Assembly: GCA_013176395.1 (NCBI GenBank)
Contig: JABMLP010000013.1
Location: 248,001-312,000, forward strand
Source: Venturia oleaginea
Taxonomy: Eukaryota; Ascomycota; Dothideomycetes; Venturiales; Venturiaceae
Direction: 5' to 3'
Length of the DNA: 64,000 bases
The position numbers and the translations under genes were made by a program. This document shows, in pieces, positions 1 through 12,599 of the stretch; the first letter of the stretch is position 1; the number at the start of each line of letters is the position of its first letter. Below the pieces are notes generated by a model. That model worked only from the letters and a program-made list of their open reading frames with translations. It was not told where the DNA came from and made no database searches.

Positions 1-251
1 CGTATTCGCCCCTTTTGTAGTCACTCCAAGTCCGTCATGTCTAAGGCCTACTAGTTACGTAGTATCCCTCGTTATTGTCGCCATTTTTCAAACATCCTAT
101 TCTTCCAGCGATTTGAGTATTGAATTCAACGAGACACCCCAGGCCATCAGGCGACTAATCACTCTCTTACTCAGGCTCTCCTTCCAACCGTCTCGTTAGT
201 GTCCCCTTTTCTTGCAAGCAGTTTCCTCCCACACGTGCTAAACTGACTTGA

Positions 252-701
252 CTAAGAACTTTTCCTTCTCTCGCTAGACGTAAATGTCAGAGTGAATAGA
301 CCAGACCGAGGAAAGGTCAATGGAGAAATAGTTTCTCCCGCGGGAGTGCAGAGTCTACATTGGGTTTGAAGATTTTGGATAGGCGTAAAATCGATGACAG
401 TCCGCGTGAAGAGCAAATCGATTGGGTTCAGCGAGAGCAGAACAATATTACACTTCTTCAGCCATAGTAGATGACCACGCCCACGTCTTTTTTCCGTGCC
501 AACACGAAAAACTACGAAAAGCCTTATTTGCTCCCGGGGTTGAAACAATCTCCTTACTTCTTCACTAGCCCATGTTTGCTCAGCCATGACGCTGCACCAC
601 CACCAATCCTCAGCTTGGTTGGCATTTAGCTCCGGATAAACCATCGCATTCTTCTTTCTCTGTAACTGCTCAGCAGCTAGTCTCTTTTCGTAATAATCCT
701 G
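252..701 (-). CDS. possible exon of an unrecognised gene
   Basis: This is an open minus-strand frame of about 149 codons with no recognised domain. Its first half has protein-like composition (DYYEKRLAAEQLQRKKN, then a WWW cluster near residue 35). The second half reads less like protein and may run past a splice donor. The frame begins right after a good acceptor (TTTTGCAG at about 702-709) and has no ATG of its own. A short upstream frame beginning with an ATG near 780 could be the first exon. No function is assigned. Confidence 0.28.
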   Translation of the reverse strand, partial: QDYYEKRLAAEQLQRKKNAMVYPELNANQAEDWWWCSVMAEQTWASEEVRRLFQPREQIRLFVVFRVGTEKRRGRGHLLWLKKCNIVLLSLNPIDLLFTRTVIDFTPIQNLQTQCRLCTPAGETISPLTFPRSGLFTLTFTSSERRKSS

Positions 702-704
702 CAA

Positions 705-1672
705 AAGACAACCTCGCCATCTCCAATCGCATCTTCAACCTGAACAAGAATGAAAACCACGACCCTCCTTCTCGCCCTTCTCCCTTTCATCTTATAAGCT
801 CAAAAACCACTCTACTGCCTACCCTGAAGCACGTCAAACATCGCAGCGCCACACCCGTCCCAAAAAGCCCCTCCAAAGACCCATCAATCATCACCAGATC
901 TCGAGACGCAAAGTTCCAGCAAAGGCCGCCAAACATGACTACAGAAATCCCATAATCCCCAACCCCGAACAGCCCAAACACAAAGATATAAAAACACACC
1001 AATCAACAAAGAACACCAAGGAACAAGCGAGAGAAGAGGTGGTGGGTGATACTCCGGTCACAAATGCATGCATGATAAACATATCCACCCAACCCCCTCA
1101 TCAGACGGGACAAATATACTTTTCCATATACAATCATACCCATTCCAACTCCGGACGAAACCACGGTACAGCAACCCGCAACAATTATCAACAAAACGTT
1201 AAAAACCCACCTCATTCCCCTCCCTCCCCTCCCCTCTTTTCTTCCAATCCCACTCTTCCAATCCCACGTTTCCAAGCCCTCAAACTCCTCACCGCCACCA
1301 TGCAACCCCTCTCCAAACTCACCAACCAGAAACTCACTACCTACCCACTTCATATAACAAGGACCCCATAAAATGTAAACACCCTCAAACCGAAAAACGA
1401 TACCATCCAAACCACTGACGATTTAACCCCGGAAACTCTCTGGGGATAAATCACCATCAACCTCTAATAGACAGCCTAAGATCAACCATCACCAAATCCC
1501 AAGAAAATACCAAACTCAATATCCACATCAACTAGAAACTCATTGTATCAAACAACCTCATTGTCCAGTCCAATAATTCCAAAGTAGTACAGAGGTGATA
1601 ATTAAATACACAGGTTTCCATCCTCATTCCTAGAGGACAGTACAGGACAGTACAGGGCAGAAAAGACAAGCA
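705..1672. other. gene-free stretch
   Basis: This stretch is C- and A-rich on the plus strand. The open frames on both strands here have biased composition (Gly/Val-rich one way, Pro/Ser/Thr/Asn-rich the other) and show no domain. I see no RNA gene and no repeat. Confidence 0.5.
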
Positions 1673-2973
1673 TCACCGTAGGTAACCAGGAGGACAAAAA
1701 TCACCACTTCCGCCACCCGAATCCTTTACTATATATTTAGGTCTTGCGCCCACAGTCCAATAACAATCCCCGTCATTACCACAACCACCCCACTTATCCT
1801 CCAACACAACCTCCAGTACAGTGCCAAACGAGTGAAACTTGCCGTTCGAGCAAGCTTTGTTCCTGACCGTTAATTGAAACCTCTCTGGTGGCGGGATGCC
1901 GTCGTGGCTCTTCAAGGTATCGACATAAAAATCATAACCTGGCTCGCCGGTGCAATTAGAATGCAACAGCACTTGCATCGTACTATTGCCGGTTTCCGAG
2001 CAGGGCCAACCCAGGCTGCAATAGACGGAGTTCCGAGTTGGGATGGAGAATCCAATGTGATTTTGGCAGCTCTCTTTGTCTTTGGCATGGGTGATGTTGA
2101 ATCGGACCTTTGAAATCTGGCGGATAGTTCTAGTTGTGTCGTTGGAGATTTGCTGAGTAGGGACAGAATCGTCACGGCGATCGAAACTCTGAACATCGGA
2201 TGTTTGGTTCGAGACAACAATGGCAGGTTTGAGGATGGCGTAGCCATACCTTGTAATCTGGCCTTCGAGTTGACAATGGACCTAATCGATCGTTAGCCCT
2301 CCTTATCCTCCGACATGAAAGCACAAAAGGAGAGAAGGCACTCACGCCAGACAATGGCTCACCCCCAGCACAAATAAGCCACCCATACGGATCTGTAACA
2401 TTCCCAACACCAGGAACATTAGCATCAGTCGCAAACAGAACAACCCAACTCTCTTCAGTCCTAAAAATCATCATTAACAAACCCTCCACCCCGAAAAGAG
2501 CAGACAGTAACAAAACTCACCCCTCAACACCAACCTCCACCCCAAACCCCGTCGGATTAGCACCAACCCCCTCCGTCAAATTCAGAAACCTGAAACCGAA
2601 ACCCAAGACTCGCATTCCGTCCCTCCCCACACAAAACCCACTCCCCAGACATCCCGCCCGCATCAACCACAGCCCTCCCATTCAAATTCGGCATCCACGT
2701 CGCACCGCAATGAACATCGTTATGCTCGCTCTTGGCACTCTCTCGGAAGAGTCCACTGACGGCTGGACCCTTGCGGTAGGATTGTCGAAGGATGAAGTTG
2801 GCCGTGGATGGGAAATCCATGTCTGTGGGCCCTGTGCCGTCGCCTAGCCCCGAGTTTTTGCTCATGAAGTGGGTTGTTAGTTCCGTGATGGACCATGTTT
2901 CCTGGATCCAGCCGGCCTGGACGGATGTAAGTACGGAGAGGAGGGAGAGAAAGAACGTGTTGAGACGTGCCAT
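1673..2973 (-). CDS. secreted protein of unknown function, four exons
   Basis: The proposed exons are 2642-2973, 2521-2589, 2346-2460 and 1673-2281, giving 374 aa. All three introns have GT/AG ends (donors GTGGGT, GTGAGT, GTGAGT) and the joins keep frame. The N-terminus MARLNTFFLSLLSVLTSVQA is a clear signal peptide. The rest has about ten Cys residues, several N-x-S/T sites (for example NLTEG, NVTDP, NQTS, NDTT, NITH, NSTM, NCTG) and no membrane segment, so a secreted glycoprotein is likely. I do not recognise a catalytic motif or family. The tail is Gly-rich (DSGGGSGDFCPPGYLR). The 52-nt first intron is the least certain join, because the unspliced frame runs on to 2557 before a stop. Confidence 0.72.
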
Positions 2974-3443
2974 GTTAAATGAGTGAGTGATGATGGTATA
3001 GCAGAGTGATGGTTGTATAGAAGAGTGGAGGACTCAATCCCACGAGCGTTGCGATAGGAGATAGAGCGACCAGAGAGAGAATCAACGCAGGTACTAGAAG
3101 GAAGAACACCTCGTGGTGTAGGTACCACAACGTTACTACTTAGGCAACAAGTACGGCTCGTCGATGAGCAATCCCGACCGAAGACCTGAATGTGCGACGT
3201 CCATGTAAACCAGCATCAATATGTGCAACGTAACAAGCCACCATCGTGACGCGTCGCACAGCAACAACCGATATAGCGTAACCGTCAAAGAAATCAAATG
3301 AAGAAAAGCGTGAACTTGCCGTTGCCTATTCCGTCTCAAGAGCGGTCACAGCACATCGTACAGAATTCGTACCACCCAAAGTTACCCCAAGCCATGGATA
3401 TACCCGTCAAATCGTTACAAATCTCTCTCCACTTCCCTCACAT
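2974..3443. other. intergenic region between the secreted protein and smc5
   Basis: This is the upstream region of the secreted-protein gene and the downstream region of smc5, both on the minus strand. No conserved frame or repeat was seen. Confidence 0.5.
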
Positions 3444-6400
3444 CTACACAACCTTCCCAGCAACCCTCAACGCAATCTTTGCGAGAGATGCAAGATCCAT
3501 ACCCGTGTTGTCCGCCGGCATCGTCTCACTACTGTAAATGCAATGCACAACCATCTTCTCATGATACTTGAGGCCGTTAAGCAACTTGGGCGTCACAAGG
3601 AAGTACTGGCTCGTGTCCCCGTTGCAAGCAATGTCCACCATGCGGGAGTGTACGATCCGCTCGTTGCGTTGGTCCATACCCTGATTTATCTCATCAACGA
3701 CGCGGAATGGTGAGCGAGCGAGCGATTGAAGAGCCATGAGGTAGAAGATAGTAGAGACGGCGCGTTCGCCACCGGATTGCCGGTGATTATCGATGATGGT
3801 CATTTGTTCGTTTTCACTGTGACGCACATTAGTATGAACGTAGATGAGCTTGTCAAACGTGCGCACATACCGGAATTTGGCCTTTAATTGAAGCTCCCAT
3901 TTCGAGAAATCATCCTCATCCTTAACCACAGTAACCTCGCCAGCACACTTGATCTTCTCAAAATTGAAAGTAAATGCATCGCTGATCTTGGCCACGATGG
4001 CGTCGAGCTCCGGCTCCCATTGAGCACGGATAGTGGCAATCTCTCCCGTCATTTTCTCCAAATTTGCATCAAATTTTGCGACACGCTCAGCGAGCTTCGC
4101 AATCTCAAGCGCACGGTCGTCAAAGGCTTTTATAGCTCCAGGATTGCCTCCGTGCAACAGGTCAATCCTGCTTTTGGTGGCGTCAATCTCGTTGTTCAAA
4201 TCTTGAATGGTCTTCTCCGTGTTTATCCACTCTTGAGCAATCGGGCTGTCTTCATCAAGCTCCGCCTGGGCCTGTCGGTACTCTTGCAGGTAACGAGCAG
4301 CGACATCTTTGGCATCCTTTACTCTGTTGACAAGCTGAGCAAGCTCATTTTCTCTCTCCTGAAGCATTTGACGAACCCTGCTGTTTTGCTCCTTGAGGAT
4401 TCCCACTTCCGAGTCGGCCTCGATGAGCCAGATCTCTGCTTCGAAAAGGTCGACGTGTAGTTTACGAAGACCGCAAGCAAGCGTCTAGATATTGTCAATA
4501 ATATTCGGACAAAGACAGTCATGATACTTACAGCATACTTGATCGCTTCAGCTCCACGCTGCATGATGAGGTCTTCTTTCTTGGCAGCAATTGCATTGAT
4601 ACGAGTTCTATATTCTTGCTTCGCATTTGCAAATCGCGCCTCTTCTTCTTCCAGAACATCTATGAAATCGTCAGCACGGCGGTTTCCGAGGTCAATAGAC
4701 AGCACGAACTGATCTTCCGGGGCAAGTCCTGCCATTCGCTGTATGCTTTTTGACGCTCCGCTTTCTCCTCTTCAAGAGCTTTCTATCCACGGCGTTAGCA
4801 TTCGAACATCTAGAGATTGGGTAGTTACCTACCCTTTCTTTCCTGGCTTCATCTATGGCATTAGAAAGGGGAGCATTCTGTTCCTTGAGTCTGGCCTGTT
4901 CGGTGTCGATAGATTCTAGATCGCCTTCGACCTCACGAAGTTCTGTTTGGTAACGACTTTGGGCCTCTGTGTCTATTGCATCACCAGTCCAGAATTGCGC
5001 ATTGGGCCGGATTGTACTGGTGCTTGTCGAGCTGTGTCCATACTCTCGTCTCCGCGTTATTCTGTACGAGCTCTGCCCGGCGACCCAGCTTTCAATGTTA
5101 CTGTTTTCAATTCGTTTGAATTGGTCGCTGGTACTGTCCCGCAGAGAAAGACCAGTCATGTGAAACTTGCTGGTATCACAGAGTGCAGATAGCACTCGAT
5201 CGGGCCCCTCTAGTTGGTCAATCACCATGCAATCGAGGCCCATCGAAGCGAGCTCTTGTGGAGAAACGCGGCTATGCCATTGATCCAAGCTGCGATCTGC
5301 AACGCGGGTGAAGATATCGGTAAGCCTGAGACTCTCTGGCCCATTGCCGGTGAGATAACGTCTGAGAGTGTTCCAGTCCTCTTTGCTTGTAGCTACGAGG
5401 CCACACCAGTCGCTCTTCTGCATCTTCGACTCAATGGCCGTAGCATATTGCTGATCTTTGACGGTGCATTCGAGCAAGGCTGGCCCAAGAATCGGCTCCT
5501 TGAACTTGTTCTGATTTTGCTTTACCCAGTTCCATGCTCTGACAGTATCCCTGGACAAGCGCTCGAGCTTCGCCATCTGTTGGCCCTTTTTGGAGGTCAG
5601 ACCCGAGATCTTCTCAATAATTCCTTGACGCGTTTGTTGACATTGCCTCCTTCGAGCGGTTAAATCTTGATAGGCCGTTTTTATCTCGGCGGCAAGATTA
5701 CTGTTTTCGTTGATTGTGGTTGTCTTTTCGCGAATTCTCTCGTTAAAATGAGCAGGATTGAAGTTGATGGGAGCCTCTTGATTAGCACGGTTCCGTAGCT
5801 GGGTGAGCTTGCGTTCGACATCTTTGGCTTTTGCCTTGCCTTTCTGGAATGCTGCTGTCTCAGCGGTCGTCTCATCATCACATTGATCGGCCAGTCGCTT
5901 GAGATTATCCACGGCATCTCTTGCTTTTTTGGCAACAATATCCCCATTTTCAACAGCTTGTTTCCGCACCCCGACGAATGCCTGGACTTGCGCTCGGTAC
6001 GCTTCCTTGGCCCGGACATTCTCTAAAGCAGGCTCCACTTGAATGCGAAGCTCTTCCAGTTCAGTCGCAGCTCTGCTCTTCTCAACCCTAGCATCATCAT
6101 ACTCTTTTTTTGCCGAAGCATACTGAAGAGCTGGTCGGCATGACTCCAACACCTTCACTTTCTCCAGCAAATTCTTGCGTTCGGTCATACGTTCCACATC
6201 AGCGCGCTGAGCATCTTGTCGCTTCTGTAGCTGTTCCAATTGTGTCTTTGACTGTTCCTGGTCGGACGCAAACTTCTTCCTCTTAGTGCCGAGAGCTTTC
6301 AATTCGTTGTGCCATGCTACCAACCTTGGGTGAGCAGCTGCCTTCTGCGTCTCCTCGAGCTTCTCAATCGATGTCATTTTCGCAAAGTCAACCACTCGAT

Positions 6401-7073
6401 CTTGTGGTAGAAACTGGCACAAATTGTCGATCTGGATGTTAAAGTGCTTGACTAGGATCAATATATCCTTGTGGGTAGTAGTCCTCCCGTTCAGCTGCCA
6501 TGCCGATTTGTTGCCTTCACGCTTTATGGTATGCCGGATGATGGGATTCTGGTCCATTCGTTCTGTTTTTTGGAGTTCAATCTCTATCTCTGCGGTCTCG
6601 CAGCCGTTTTTGACGTATTCACTGATATCCTTTGCTCGGCCCAGAACGCTTGTCTTCGCTCCTAAACCCAGACAGATTGCGCAAACCAGTGTACTCTTTC
6701 CCGTTCCATTCGGTCCGATGATCATGTTCAGACTTGGCCCACAGAGGAATTCGGCTGCAGAATAGGTAACAAAGTCCTTCACCTTGATTCGGACGATAGC
6801 ACCGGGTTTGTGTGGTTCTCGAGGGGCAATGCGATTGCGACCGGCACGAGGAGACCGTCTGTAGCTGTCAGGAAGGAGTTGATTGGCATCCTGTTCGTTG
6901 GTCAGCGTGCTGATCTATGTAATCCGTGACTATGGTTGTTGTGCACTCACGTCGTCCTCATCCGACTCTTCCTCTGGAGTCAATCTCGCACGCTTGCTGC
7001 TCTGAGTGCCATCGTCGCTTTCCTCATCGTCGTCGTCTCTTTGCCGACGCTGCGGCATAACTATTCCAGGCAT
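3444..7073 (-). CDS. smc5: Structural maintenance of chromosomes protein 5 (Smc5)
   Basis: This is the Smc5 ATPase of the Smc5/6 complex, which acts in DNA repair and resolution of recombination intermediates. The proposed exons are 6951-7073, 4833-6890, 4710-4782, 4532-4659, 3871-4484 and 3444-3816, giving 1,122 aa, the usual family length. After an acidic, disordered N-terminus (MPGIVMPQRRQRDDDD) come the Walker A GPNGTGKS, a long coiled coil with a hinge region, then the ABC signature SGGERAVSTIFYLMALQ and Walker B FRVVDEINQGMD. Two introns are easy to miss. The 54-nt one at 3817-3870 keeps frame without a stop. The 50-nt one at 4660-4709 otherwise looks like a frameshift. The start at 7073 was chosen because MPG is typical of fungal Smc5; an in-frame ATG at 7118 would add 15 aa. 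The first intron (6891-6950) has a GCTGAC branch close to its acceptor. Confidence 0.93.
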
Positions 7074-7118
7074 GTTGCGCAAGTGGGTATGCCCGACCGG
7101 CGTGGTGGGTGTCGACAA

Positions 7119-7486
7119 ATATCAGGTCACAAAGGGAAGACAACAGGTTGACGCGTGGGTTTGTGTTGTCGCGTCGTCAGATTCGCGAAAACGATCCACA
7201 GTCACGCGTGAAGGAAATGCTACCAAACAAAGGACCGATTGTGCAATGCGATCCCCATGCAGATATATAGTCGAATACGTTGGATGGAATGTTGGTCGCG
7301 AACATTATTACACGAGGAAGAAGTTCTTTCCATCCTTCATGAACACAAGCCCAAGTGAAGCAAACCCGCCCTGGTGAAGGAATGGGCAAGAATTCTTTAT
7401 CAAATCTACCCATCTAGTTTGTACATCCCTTGCTAAAACATACATGTTCACTTCGTCATCAAGATCATGGGTACTATTACGCAGCT
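7119..7486. other. intergenic region upstream of smc5
   Basis: This lies between the smc5 start and the fumarase stop, both on the minus strand. It should contain the smc5 promoter. No domain-bearing frame was seen. Confidence 0.5.
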
Positions 7487-9146
7487 CTACAACTTGGCTT
7501 CCTTCGGCGCAATCATCAACTCCGGTCGGACATGTTTGTCAAAGTCCTCCGAGCTGAGAGCCTTCAGTTCCATAGCACTCTCCTTGAGGGTAAGACCCTT
7601 CTTGTGAGCATTCTTTGCGACCTTGGAGGCCATGTCGTAGCCGATAATTGGGTTGAGGCAAGTTACCAACATGAGACTGTATTCACATTAGTATGCTGTA
7701 TATGAGCTTCAACGGCACGAAAGCTTACCTCTCCTTCATGATGGTCCCAATGCGCTTCTCATCGGCCTCCAAACCTTCAACCAAGTTCTTCTCGAAACTC
7801 CTCATGCCATCTGCCAGCAATCTGGTACTGTGAAGCAAATTCCTGATCATGACTGGCTTGAACACATTGAGCTCGAAGTTACCCTGGGATCCAGCAAAAG
7901 TAGTAGCAACATTGTTTCCAAAGACTTGCGCGCAGATCATGGTCAAAGACTCGCATTGAGTTGGGTTGACCTTACCAGGCATAATCGACGAACCTGGTTC
8001 GTTCTCAGGCAGCTTCAACTCTCCAAGACCACATCGCGGTCCAGATCCAAGCAATCGGATATCCTGGGCAATCTTGAATAGCGATGAGGCAAGGGTGTTC
8101 AATTGTCCATGAGCTTCAACAACTGCATCGTGAGCTGCAAGGGCCTCAAACTTGTTTGGTGCCGTGATGAACTGGTGGCCAGTCATCTTGCTAACCTCTT
8201 CCGCGATTCCCTCTGCAAAGCCCTTGAACGTGTTTATCCCAGTTCCAACAGCTGTTCCACCCTGAGCCAACATCTTGAGCCTTGGGAGCGAAGACTCGAC
8301 CCTCGCAATGCCGTATTCAAGTTGCGTTGCGTAACCAGAAAACTCTTGTCCCAAAGTCAAAGGCGTAGCATCCTGCAAATGCGTCCGTCCAATCTTAATG
8401 ATCTTCTCAAAGCTCTTGCTCTTCTTGTCCAACGCGGCTTGTAGGCTTCGGAGGGCAGGAAGCAAGCTCTCCTCGATATCGAGAACAGCTGCAATGTGCA
8501 TAACCGTGGGGAAGGTATCGTTCGAGGAGGCAGACATATTGACATGGTCGTTAGGATGAACCGGCTTCTTAGATCCCATCTGTCCGCCCAAAATCTCAAT
8601 GGCACGATTCGAGATGACCTCGTTGGCATTCATGTTCGATTGTGTACCAGATCCAGTTTGCCAGACAACGAGTGGGAAGTGATCGATAAGCTTGAGAGAC
8701 GCAACCTCAGCAGCAGCTTCCTGGATCGCTTTGCCAATCTTTGGATCCAACCCATATTTCATGTTTACCGTCGCCGCAGCGCCCTTGAGGATACCAAACG
8801 CGCGCACAATAGGCGGTGGCATACGATCCTGAGGCTGATTGATCTTGAAATTCTCCAGCGATCTCTCCGTCTGCGCACCCCAGTACTTGTCGGAGGGCAC
8901 CTCGACTGGGCCAAAGGCATCGGTTTCGGTTCTCATGTTGGCGACCATTCTCGTGGAGGAGAAGGATCGGATTGCGGTCCGTGGTTTCGACGATTGCAGC
9001 GCAGCAGGCGAGAATTTATATCCTTGCGATGCGATTGCAGCGTGATGCGCGCGTGAGGGCTTTAGACAGAGAGCTGCTGGGCGAGCGCTCCGAGGTCCAA
9101 CATGGCGGAGCTTGGGTGCTGCTGAACGAATCATGTCGTTGCTCAC
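7487..9146 (-). CDS. Fumarate hydratase, class II, mitochondrial
   Basis: Fumarase interconverts fumarate and malate in the TCA cycle. The exons are 7729-9146 and 7487-7676, separated by a 52-nt intron (GTAAGC donor, TACTAATG branch, CAG acceptor). The product is about 535 aa. The N-terminus is rich in Arg, Ser and Ala and lacks acids ([16 protein letters not shown]), as expected of a mitochondrial presequence. A second Met before [19 protein letters not shown] could give a cytosolic form, as is known for fungal fumarases. Family landmarks are [30 protein letters not shown] and the class II signature [15 protein letters not shown]. The C-terminal exon carries the conserved [16 protein letters not shown] stretch. 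Nothing looks broken. Confidence 0.96.
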
Positions 9147-9694
9147 GTAGAAGAATCCAATTGGGTTGATTTTGATGCGTGAATGGTGCTGATTGATGGT
9201 GTATCACCGATTTTTGGATAGTAGGTAGACCATTTGTCTTCTGGCTTCGTCACAAATATCTCTCGGGTGCCAGCGAGGTCCGGTCCATCCCGAGTCCGGT
9301 AAAGTTGCGGACAGAAAAACGGGTCTCAGCCTTGTGGGTGAATATGAAATCTCATCCAGGTATCCTCATTCTACAATTGCTCCCACACTTCTCACCAAAC
9401 TTCATCTCATGTGAATACGACGGAACAGGCAAGGGCTGCGTAAGTTGCCAGCGTCGTTGACTATCGCCTCAAATAATAACATCAAGCAGATCCCGTAGCA
9501 TTGCGGATTTGAATTTCCATACTACCATGACGTTAATCCAATCCGGTCCAAATGCCCATATTCTTAATTCAATACGCCATTGCATTCAAATTATCATATG
9601 CCCATCTATCAATCCAAACATGAATCCCTTCAGTCATGCAATACGCTTCAACTTCTGCCAACAACAGATACCATCGTGTAAGAAATATCTAAGA
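9147..9694. other. intergenic region upstream of fumarase
   Basis: This is non-coding sequence between the fumarase start and the 3' end of the GPI-type protein gene. Only short shadow frames are present. Confidence 0.5.
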
Positions 9695-12578
9695 TTAGGA
9701 AGCGAAGGCGACGAAAATAGTCGCTAATACCGTCATCATGCCCATAGAACCTGAAGGTACCAAAGAAGAAGCTCTGCCATTTTTCGTGGTAGTCGTCGCC
9801 GCGCTCGTAGTGGAGCTACTCGATCTTAAAGAAGACGACGAAGAAGAAGAGCTTGATGAAGTCGTAGTTGCACTTGTAGATTTGAGCACATTATCAATCT
9901 TACTTGTGCTGGTACCAAATAGCAAAGAGCTCCCATCACTGGCAAGTGTAACCTTTATACCATCTTTGAGCGTGATGACACCTCCCGGCATTAGTGTCGT
10001 GCCGGAGCCCAGGTCATACATGGTCTTGCTATCGGAAACGGTTGCAAGGTAAGTATGGCCATCAATGGTGAGAGCCTGAGCCTCAGTCATGGGAAAAGAT
10101 TGACCCATAGTCGACGACTGGCCATTGATGATGATGACTCCAGATCCAGTTTTTGGCAGCGAGAAGGTGGTGCCTAATACAACAAGTAATCCGCCAGCAG
10201 TGAGCGTTTTTCCAGAGTCAAGGACAAAAGATATTACGCCATTGGCAATGCTCGCAGTAATGGCTTGTCCGTTGACCGTCAGAACGGGGGCCCGCGTCGG
10301 ATTTGGAGAGCCCAACATGGACGTCTGCCCATTGATGACGACCGCGGAACCCGTTGGAGGCAAAGAAAAGGTCGTTCCCGAGACTACAAGCGAGCCTCCA
10401 GGAGTAAGAGTCGATCCTGGGGCGAAGAGAAAAGCCGTGTACGAACTGGAGATACTGGCAGTAACTGTCTGGACGCCAAAGCTTAACACTGGAACTGTCG
10501 TTGGGCTGGAACCAAGAACCGAAGTCTTCCCGTCAACAACTACTGCGGTTCCTCCAGCCGCAAGGAGACTGAACGTGGTTCCAGAAATGGTGAGAGCTCC
10601 TCCAGGTGTCAAAGTTTGGCCCGGCGCGAGAACGAAGGCCATTGAAGATCCAGATATACTCGCGGTAATTGTCTGGCCTCCGATCTTCAGAACGGGCGTG
10701 GTGGTTGGTTTGAAAGCCAGAATCTGTGTTTGGCCATTGATCAAACCGATGGACCCTCCGGAAGCAATGCTAATAGTCGTTCCTCCTACCGTCACTGCAG
10801 GACCTCCAGCTGATGCTGTCATGCCAGGGGCAACCACAAATTCAATGGAAGGATTCGCTGTGATGGTAGTCCCACCAAACGCGAGAGTTGGCGGAGTAGG
10901 TGCTGCAGGCGAATTATTGATTGCAATCGTGCTGCCTCCAACAATCAAACTTCCGCCTCCGTTGGGCACCGAAACTACTTGGCCATTGATCGTTGCAATT
11001 TGTCCTGGCTGGATAGTTTGACCACCCACAACAACGCCTGTAAAAGCAGGCCCGTTGTTTCCAGCGGGCGCAGTTACAATTTGACCCCCGATAGTAGCGA
11101 TTTGACCTGGTTGAAGAGTTTGCCCGCCTTCAACAACAAGGCCTTGAGCGCTGTTGGAGAAGACCTGACTCCCAATGGTGGCAGACTGTCCCGGTGGGAT
11201 AGTCTGGCCGCCTACAACAGCTGGTTGTGTTCCTATAACCACTTCTCGGCCACCAGTATTTCCATTTGGTGCTCCGCCAGCGTTGTTGGGGGCCACTGGC
11301 GCAATTGTGTATGAACTGCCGCCGATTTCAGTTACCTGAGGAGCAGAAGCTGGGGCAAGCTCTTGCGGCTTTCCATTTCCAGGCTGCACAGGCTTGTCGG
11401 TCGGCTTAAAGCCGAGAGCTGATGCGATGACATCTCCTAGGCCCTGTGTTTGAGCAGGTCGCTCAGGGGTACTGATTGGGGAACCTGGATCGGTGTATTG
11501 ATCTGGTGGTTGCACTGCTGGATTCGTAATCGCAGGATCAGAAACAGGTATTGGCTTTGCAGGAGAAGGTGCATCTTTGGGAGGCTCGGTTGATGGCGGA
11601 TCAACCACTGGCGGCTTTGTTGGTGGCTGTGTAACTGTAATCGGCGGCTTCTCTCCTCGGGCTGTCAGCAACGCGACCGACACTTTATCGACCGTAGCTG
11701 TAGCTTCATGGGGGGCAAGAGAGAGTGTGACAGTGAGGCGTGCAGGTGCAGTTGTTGGTCTAAAGTTAGGCGCTGAGCCGCTGCTGGGCAACATACGACG
11801 GGTTATGTTGTTACTGTCGCCAACGTCCACCAACGGGGTAAGTCTAGGCCCAAAAGGAATCGGCAGATTTCCACGGCGCTTCTTCGACTGCCCTGCTCCG
11901 ACGGCGAACGAGCATTGTCTTAGATCAGTGACGTTTCCAGCAGGATGTAGGCTTTCGAGGTAGCCAGCAATACTGCTAGAGAGGCTTCCAAACTCTTGGT
12001 TGGCTGGAAACACCAGATGAGTAGGACTCGTAGGTTGCGCTAGAATTAAGGAAGATGGTTTTCCTGTGCACTTTGGCACGAACCCGAAGTTTGCGTATGC
12101 GATGTAAGTGGTGGGAAATGTGCTGATATATTGGTAAGCTACCCTTCATGCATCTTTGCGTTAGGTTTACCTACAGCGTGGTACCAAGCGTTGTCCATGT
12201 AGTTGAGAAGAATTTCGTCGAGTAATTACCAGGCGTCTTCGTGTCGACTAATAGAAAAGTCTCTGTTGAAAAGGAGACGGATATCGTGTTTCCATCCCAG
12301 TCTACGTAAGGGATTGTCCATATCTTGGCCACAGTCGCGTTCTGAACACCCTCCCCGAATGTGCCAGTGTATGACAGAATTTGGGTATCGGCGGCTTGGA
12401 GTAAGCATGATGTACACTCTGGCGGAGGAGTGATAGTTGCGGCGGTTGATCTAGTCGTAGATTGTGCAGAGCATGATGCTGCTACATTGTTAGCTGTGAC
12501 GAATTTCAACTAGCACGTCCATTTACCTTGAAAGAGAGAAGAAAAAACGAGGACGAGACGGGCAAAACTCAGGCCCAT
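9695..12578 (-). CDS. repeat-rich, GPI-anchored cell-surface protein (putative)
   Basis: The exons are 12527-12578, 12175-12478 and 9695-12122, giving 927 aa; an upstream in-frame ATG at 12599 would add 7 aa. The first exon encodes a signal peptide (MGLSFARLVLVFSSLFQ). Exon 2 encodes a Thr/Ser-rich segment with a CTSC motif. Around residues 250-350 there is a Pro-rich linker. Next comes a long array of degenerate Gly-rich repeats of two scales: VxGGQTIQPGQIATIxGQ-like units, then longer ones built on a GGQTITAS core followed by FVLAPGQTLTPGG and a short TTFSL strand. The end is a Ser/Thr-rich stalk and a hydrophobic tail (MGMMTVLATIFVAFAS), typical of a GPI signal. I infer a wall-bound, possibly beta-solenoid surface protein. 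No catalytic motif was seen. Confidence 0.82.
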
Positions 12579-12599
12579 ACTTGAGCTTCTCCACGGCAT

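Noticed and set aside
787..1410. minus-strand frames rich in Gly and Val
   Set aside because: Composition mirrors a C/A-rich non-coding plus strand; no domain, signal peptide or splice support.
4692..4782. frameshift mutation in smc5
   Set aside because: Two short introns (4783-4832 and 4660-4709) restore a continuous family-like sequence, so a pseudogene call is not needed.
9738..11963. long plus-strand frames opposite the GPI-type gene
   Set aside because: These are antisense shadows caused by the repetitive, GC-biased coding strand.
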